Shown piece by piece: positions 40,515 to 43,520 of a stretch of DNA of 43,520 bases. Positions within the stretch are counted from its first letter, which is position 1. Each line of letters begins with the position of its first letter. The notes beneath the pieces are model-generated. The model had not been told where the DNA came from, made no database searches, and was given only the letters and a program-made list of their open reading frames with translations. Position numbers and translations under genes: made by a program. The stretch is taken from the NCBI GenBank assembly GCA_937922795.1, contig CALAJK010000041.1, positions 1-43,520 on the forward strand. The letters are read 5' to 3'. Source of the stretch: an uncultured Anaerolineae bacterium (GTDB lineage Bacteria > Chloroflexota > Anaerolineae > Aggregatilineales > Phototrophicaceae).

Positions 40515-40847
40515 ATGGTCAAATTCATGATCATCTTTCTGAAGCCGGCCAATACGACCGCCTTTGAAGACGCTTACAACGCTTTTTTGGCGCAGGCAGA
40601 GCGCATGCCGCACCTCATCCGGCGGCAGGTGGTGGACGTGCTGGGCAGCCCGCTGGGCGCTGCACCCTACCATCGCATCCTGGAACTTTACTTCGACGAC
40701 CAGGCGCAGATGGAGGCCAGCCTGCGCTCGCGTCCAGGGCAGGAAGCCGGGGCCGAACTGCAAAAGCGCTTCCCGGCGCGCTCGTTCGAGGTCATCTACG
40801 CCGAGGTCTATGAGGAGGCCGGCGGCGGCTCACCAGCAGGGGGATAG
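40515..40847 (+). CDS. EthD-family protein
   Basis: About 110 residues with a ferredoxin-like alpha/beta barrel pattern: MVKFMIIFLKPANTTAFEDA, YNAFLAQAERMPHLIRRQVV, PYHRILELYFDDQAQMEASL and FEVIYAEVYEE. The phrase layout, with a distal His region, is that of EthD proteins, found near ether-degrading monooxygenases but widespread and usually of unknown role. No monooxygenase is nearby. It lies seven bases before xpt, so it may simply share that operon. The first in-frame codons upstream of ATG 40515 overlap the terminator and are not used. Confidence 0.82.
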   Translation: MVKFMIIFLKPANTTAFEDAYNAFLAQAERMPHLIRRQVVDVLGSPLGAAPYHRILELYFDDQAQMEASLRSRPGQEAGAELQKRFPARSFEVIYAEVYEEAGGGSPAGG

Positions 40848-40854
40848 GACAGAC

Positions 40855-41439
40855 ATGCAGGCGTTGAAAGACCGCATCTTAGCCGAGGGACAGAACCTCG
40901 GCAGCGGCATTCTCAAGATTGACAGTCTTCTCAACCACCAGATTTACCCCAGTTTGATGATGGATATGGGGCGAGAGCTGGCGCGGCGCTTCGCCGGTGT
41001 GCCGGTTGACCGCATCCTCACGGCGGAGATCTCCGGCATCGCCCCGGCGCTGACCACCGCCATGGTGATGAATGTGCCATTGGTCTACGCCCGTAAGCTC
41101 AAGCCGATCACCATGTCCGGGCCGGTATTCCTGGAGACCGCCCCCAGCCACACTAAAGGCGGCGAGGTCAACCTGCTGGTGTCAGCCGAGTTCCTGCGCG
41201 CCGGCGAAAACGTGCTCATCATTGACGATTTCCTGGCGTCTGGCAAGACGCTGCTGGCGCTGGCTCGCATGGTCAAGAGCGCCCAGTCGAAGCTGGTCGG
41301 CGTGGGCGTGGTGGTCGAAAAGACCTTCGAGGGCGGGCGCGCAGCGCTGCACGAGGCCGGCTATACCGATATCCCGATCGAAGCGCTGGCCACCATCATC
41401 AGCATGGACGACGGCCAGATCGTGTTCGCCGACCGATGA
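40855..41439 (+). CDS. xpt: Xanthine phosphoribosyltransferase
   Basis: 194 residues, exactly the usual length. [30 protein letters not shown] is recognisable at the start, the PRPP-binding motif is [13 protein letters not shown], and [15 protein letters not shown] with [11 protein letters not shown] matches Xpt. It converts xanthine and PRPP to XMP in the cytoplasm. XMP is the substrate of GuaA, encoded next with a four-base overlap (ATGA), so salvage feeds directly into GMP. No purine riboswitch is visible upstream. Confidence 0.96.
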   Translation: MQALKDRILAEGQNLGSGILKIDSLLNHQIYPSLMMDMGRELARRFAGVPVDRILTAEISGIAPALTTAMVMNVPLVYARKLKPITMSGPVFLETAPSHTKGGEVNLLVSAEFLRAGENVLIIDDFLASGKTLLALARMVKSAQSKLVGVGVVVEKTFEGGRAALHEAGYTDIPIEALATIISMDDGQIVFADR

Positions 41440-42989
41440 CCGACCCCCGCCACGGCGGCATCGCCGTCCTCGACTTCGGCTCACAGTACACCCAGCTCAT
41501 CGCGCGGCGCGTACGCGAACAGGGCGTGTACGCTGAGGTGTTCCCGTACGACGCCGATCCCGCTCAGGTGACGCGCCACAGCCCGCGCGGCGTCATCCTG
41601 TCTGGAGGACCTAGCAGCGTCTACGAGCTGGGCGCGCCTCAGCTTCCGCGCTGGCTGCTGGCCGGCGACGCCCTGCCCATCCTGGGCATCTGCTACGGCA
41701 TGCAAGCGCTGACGCACGCTCTGGGCGGGGTAGTCGCTCCGGCGGCCGCCCGCGAGTACGGCCTGGCGCGTATCGTCCGCCGCGCCGACAGCCCGCTGCT
41801 GGCCGGCCTGCCGGAGTCGCTGGACGTGTGGATGTCGCACGGCGACCGCATCGAGACGCCGCCGCCGGGCTTCGTCGGCCTGGCCGCCTCGGATAACGCC
41901 GCCTACGCCGCCATAGGCGACCCGGGGCGCCGACTGTACGGCGTACAGTTCCACCCGGAGGTGGCGCACACGCCGCGCGGGGCGGACATCCTGCACAATT
42001 TCCTGTTCGGCGTGTGCGGCTGCGCGGCGGGCTGGTCGCCATCATCGTTCATCGAGGACGCCATCGCCGCCGTGCGCCGGCAGGTCGGCGGCGAAAGGGT
42101 GCTGCTCGGCCTCAGCGGCGGCGTCGATTCGGCCGTCGCAGCGGCGCTGCTTCAGCGGGCGGTCGGCGACCAACTGACCGCCATCTTCGTCAACACCGGT
42201 CTGCTGCGCAAAGATGAGCCAGCCGAGGTGGTGCGGGTGTTCCGCGACCAGCAGGGCGTCAACCTAATCGCCGTAGACGCCGCTGAAGACTTCCTGGACG
42301 AGCTGCGCGGCGTCACCGAGCCGGAAGCCAAGCGCAAACTCATCGGTAAACTGTTCATCGACACCTTCGCCGCCGCCGCTTGCCGGTTGGAAGGGGTTCG
42401 CTTCTTGGCGCAGGGCACGATCTACCCGGATGTGATCGAAAGCGCCGCCAGCAGTCAGCAGTCCAAGATGATCAAGAGCCACCACAACGTTGGCGGGCTG
42501 CCGCCTGACTTGCAGTTCGAGCTGGTCGAGCCGCTGCGCGACCTGTTCAAAGATGAAGTGCGCAAAGTCGGCAGCGCGCTCGGACTGCCCGACTCGATCG
42601 TATGGCGGCAGCCATTCCCCGGCCCCGGTCTGGCGGTGCGCTGTCTGGGCGAGCTGACTTGGGAGCGTCTGGAGACGCTGCGGGCGGCGGACGCCATCTT
42701 CACCGAGGAGCTGGCCGCTGCCGGCCTGCTGCGCCAGGGCACAGCCCAGGCGTTCGCCGTGCTGCTGCCGGTCAAGAGCGTGGGCGTGATGGGCGACAAC
42801 CGCACCTACGAGGAAGTCATCGCCCTGCGCGCCGTGACCACCGACGACTTCATGACCGCCGACTGGGCGCGGCTGCCCTACGACCTGTTAGCCCGCGCCA
42901 GCAGCCGCATCGTCAACGAGGTCAAGGGCGTCAACCGCGTGGTCTACGACATCACTAGCAAGCCTCCTGGCACTATCGAGTGGGAATAG
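41436..42989 (+). CDS. guaA: GMP synthase (glutamine-hydrolysing)
   Basis: 517 residues. The N-terminal class I glutamine amidotransferase domain has [20 protein letters not shown], the nucleophile Cys in GICYGMQ and the His/Glu in FHPEVAHT. The ATP-pyrophosphatase domain has the P-loop [14 protein letters not shown], and the C-terminal dimerisation domain shows [12 protein letters not shown] and ends KPPGTIEWE. It aminates XMP to GMP with glutamine and ATP. Complete and intact; translation is coupled to xpt. Confidence 0.98.
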   Translation: MTDPRHGGIAVLDFGSQYTQLIARRVREQGVYAEVFPYDADPAQVTRHSPRGVILSGGPSSVYELGAPQLPRWLLAGDALPILGICYGMQALTHALGGVVAPAAAREYGLARIVRRADSPLLAGLPESLDVWMSHGDRIETPPPGFVGLAASDNAAYAAIGDPGRRLYGVQFHPEVAHTPRGADILHNFLFGVCGCAAGWSPSSFIEDAIAAVRRQVGGERVLLGLSGGVDSAVAAALLQRAVGDQLTAIFVNTGLLRKDEPAEVVRVFRDQQGVNLIAVDAAEDFLDELRGVTEPEAKRKLIGKLFIDTFAAAACRLEGVRFLAQGTIYPDVIESAASSQQSKMIKSHHNVGGLPPDLQFELVEPLRDLFKDEVRKVGSALGLPDSIVWRQPFPGPGLAVRCLGELTWERLETLRAADAIFTEELAAAGLLRQGTAQAFAVLLPVKSVGVMGDNRTYEEVIALRAVTTDDFMTADWARLPYDLLARASSRIVNEVKGVNRVVYDITSKPPGTIEWE

Positions 42990-43054
42990 CGCTCAGACTT
43001 TCCAGTAGAATTAATTTAGAGAAGAGGCGAAACCGTTCACGAGGTGCACAGCCG

Positions 43055-43520
43055 ATGGCGACACTGGTGATCCCAACCGATGCCAGCGCGGTGGTCGGGC
43101 CGCCGCAGGGGCAGTGGACACGCGCCGACTGGGAGGCGCTGCCCGGTGACGGCCGCCGCTACGAGATCATTGACGGGAGCTTGTACATGTCCACCGCGCC
43201 GAGCTATTACCACCAGTGGATCATCAAGCGGCTGGTGATGCTGGTCGGGCTGCCGGCGGAAGAGCGCGGTTTGGCCGAGGTGATCTTCGCGCCGGTGGGG
43301 GTGTTCATGCCGAACTGCGACCCGGTGCAGCCCGACTTCGTGGCGGTGCGCGCCGAGCGCCGGGACATCATCCACGACAGGCGCATCTTCGGCGTCCCCG
43401 ACTTGATCATCGAGGTGCTGTCCCCCGGCAGCGCCGACTACGACGAGAAGGTCAAGCTGTTCGCCTATGCCCGCGCCGGCGTGCCGGAGTACGGCATCGT
43501 CGACCCAGCGCGGCGGGAGC
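43055..43520 (+). CDS. Uma2-family (DUF820) protein, 5' part
   Basis: The reading frame opens at ATG 43055 with GAGG ten bases upstream and runs off the right edge, giving 155 residues. The restriction-endonuclease-like fold is recognisable: WTRADWEALPGDGRRYEIIDG, SYYHQWIIKRL, VGVFMPNCDPVQPDFVAV, DLIIEVLSPGSADYDEKVKL, and GVPEYGIVDP at the edge. The acidic and Glu-x-Leu residues of the PD-(D/E)XK-like site (QPDF, IEVLSP) are present. Members are very abundant in Chloroflexota and Cyanobacteria, and their role is largely unknown. Truncated only by the window. Confidence 0.92.
   Translation, partial: MATLVIPTDASAVVGPPQGQWTRADWEALPGDGRRYEIIDGSLYMSTAPSYYHQWIIKRLVMLVGLPAEERGLAEVIFAPVGVFMPNCDPVQPDFVAVRAERRDIIHDRRIFGVPDLIIEVLSPGSADYDEKVKLFAYARAGVPEYGIVDPARRE

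Noticed and set aside
1-43520. CRISPR arrays, prophage, insertion sequences, toxin-antitoxin pairs
   Set aside because: No regularly spaced repeats, no integrase, transposase or phage structural gene, and no recognisable toxin-antitoxin pair was seen.

Overview
The window is high-GC bacterial chromosome, densely packed with genes in short operons and with no transposon, prophage or CRISPR array. Gene content points to the phylum Chloroflexota (Anaerolineae-like). The clues are a DnaB-DnaD-DnaC style primosome locus, a VanW-like/LysM/YkuD cell-wall enzyme, a single-chain b6-type cytochrome b beside a Rieske protein and a multiheme cytochrome c, a DUF5666-like anchored protein, and many secreted proteins with TP-rich linkers. 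This assignment is inference from gene types; no rRNA is present to confirm it.

Layout. 1-5991 (+) is the end of a surface-polysaccharide operon: a possible remnant of a preceding gene, a 4-TM SMR/EamA-like protein, an FAD oxidoreductase, two GT4 glycosyltransferases and the polyprenyl glycosylphosphotransferase that starts repeat-unit assembly. 6003-9136 (-) holds an L,D-transpeptidase-like wall enzyme and RadA. 9226-15274 (-) is a respiratory block: a DUF5666-like protein, cytochrome b, Rieske protein, triheme cytochrome c, then an OmpR-type regulator and its sensor kinase, all tightly spaced. 15444-18129 (-) carries a HEAT-repeat protein, a ketol-acid reductoisomerase paralogue that has lost catalytic residues, and a GNAT acetyltransferase. 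18157-21576 (-) is the replication block: dnaB, a DnaD-domain protein and a helicase-loader-like ATPase with two complete AAA+ modules in one chain.

21813-32241 is mixed: a bifunctional nuclease family protein, a flavodoxin with a lipoprotein, a LysM lipoprotein, a carbamoylputrescine amidase-like hydrolase, a mannose-6-phosphate isomerase, a PIG-V-like mannosyltransferase with an unknown partner, a TPR protein with an unknown partner, a MarR regulator and an enlarged creatininase. 32387-34553 contains tRNA-Arg(ACG) with its own promoter and terminator, a 60-residue protein, and two paralogous small proteins of unknown family separated by a broken minus-strand gene. 34620-43520 has a secreted PPC-like protein, a Trm112-like protein, a micropeptide plus NorC-like cytochrome c, a short SerA, an anchored glycoside hydrolase, a YqjD/DUF883-like membrane protein, an EthD protein, the purine pair xpt-guaA, and the start of a Uma2-family gene.

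The strongest candidates for something new are the double-AAA+ loader (18157-19578), the inactive-looking reductoisomerase paralogue (16228-17229), the paralogous pair at 33229-34502, the DUF5666-like protein heading the bc operon, and the superimposed terminator/promoter at 40453-40490. Functions are assigned from motifs read by eye; no database search was possible.
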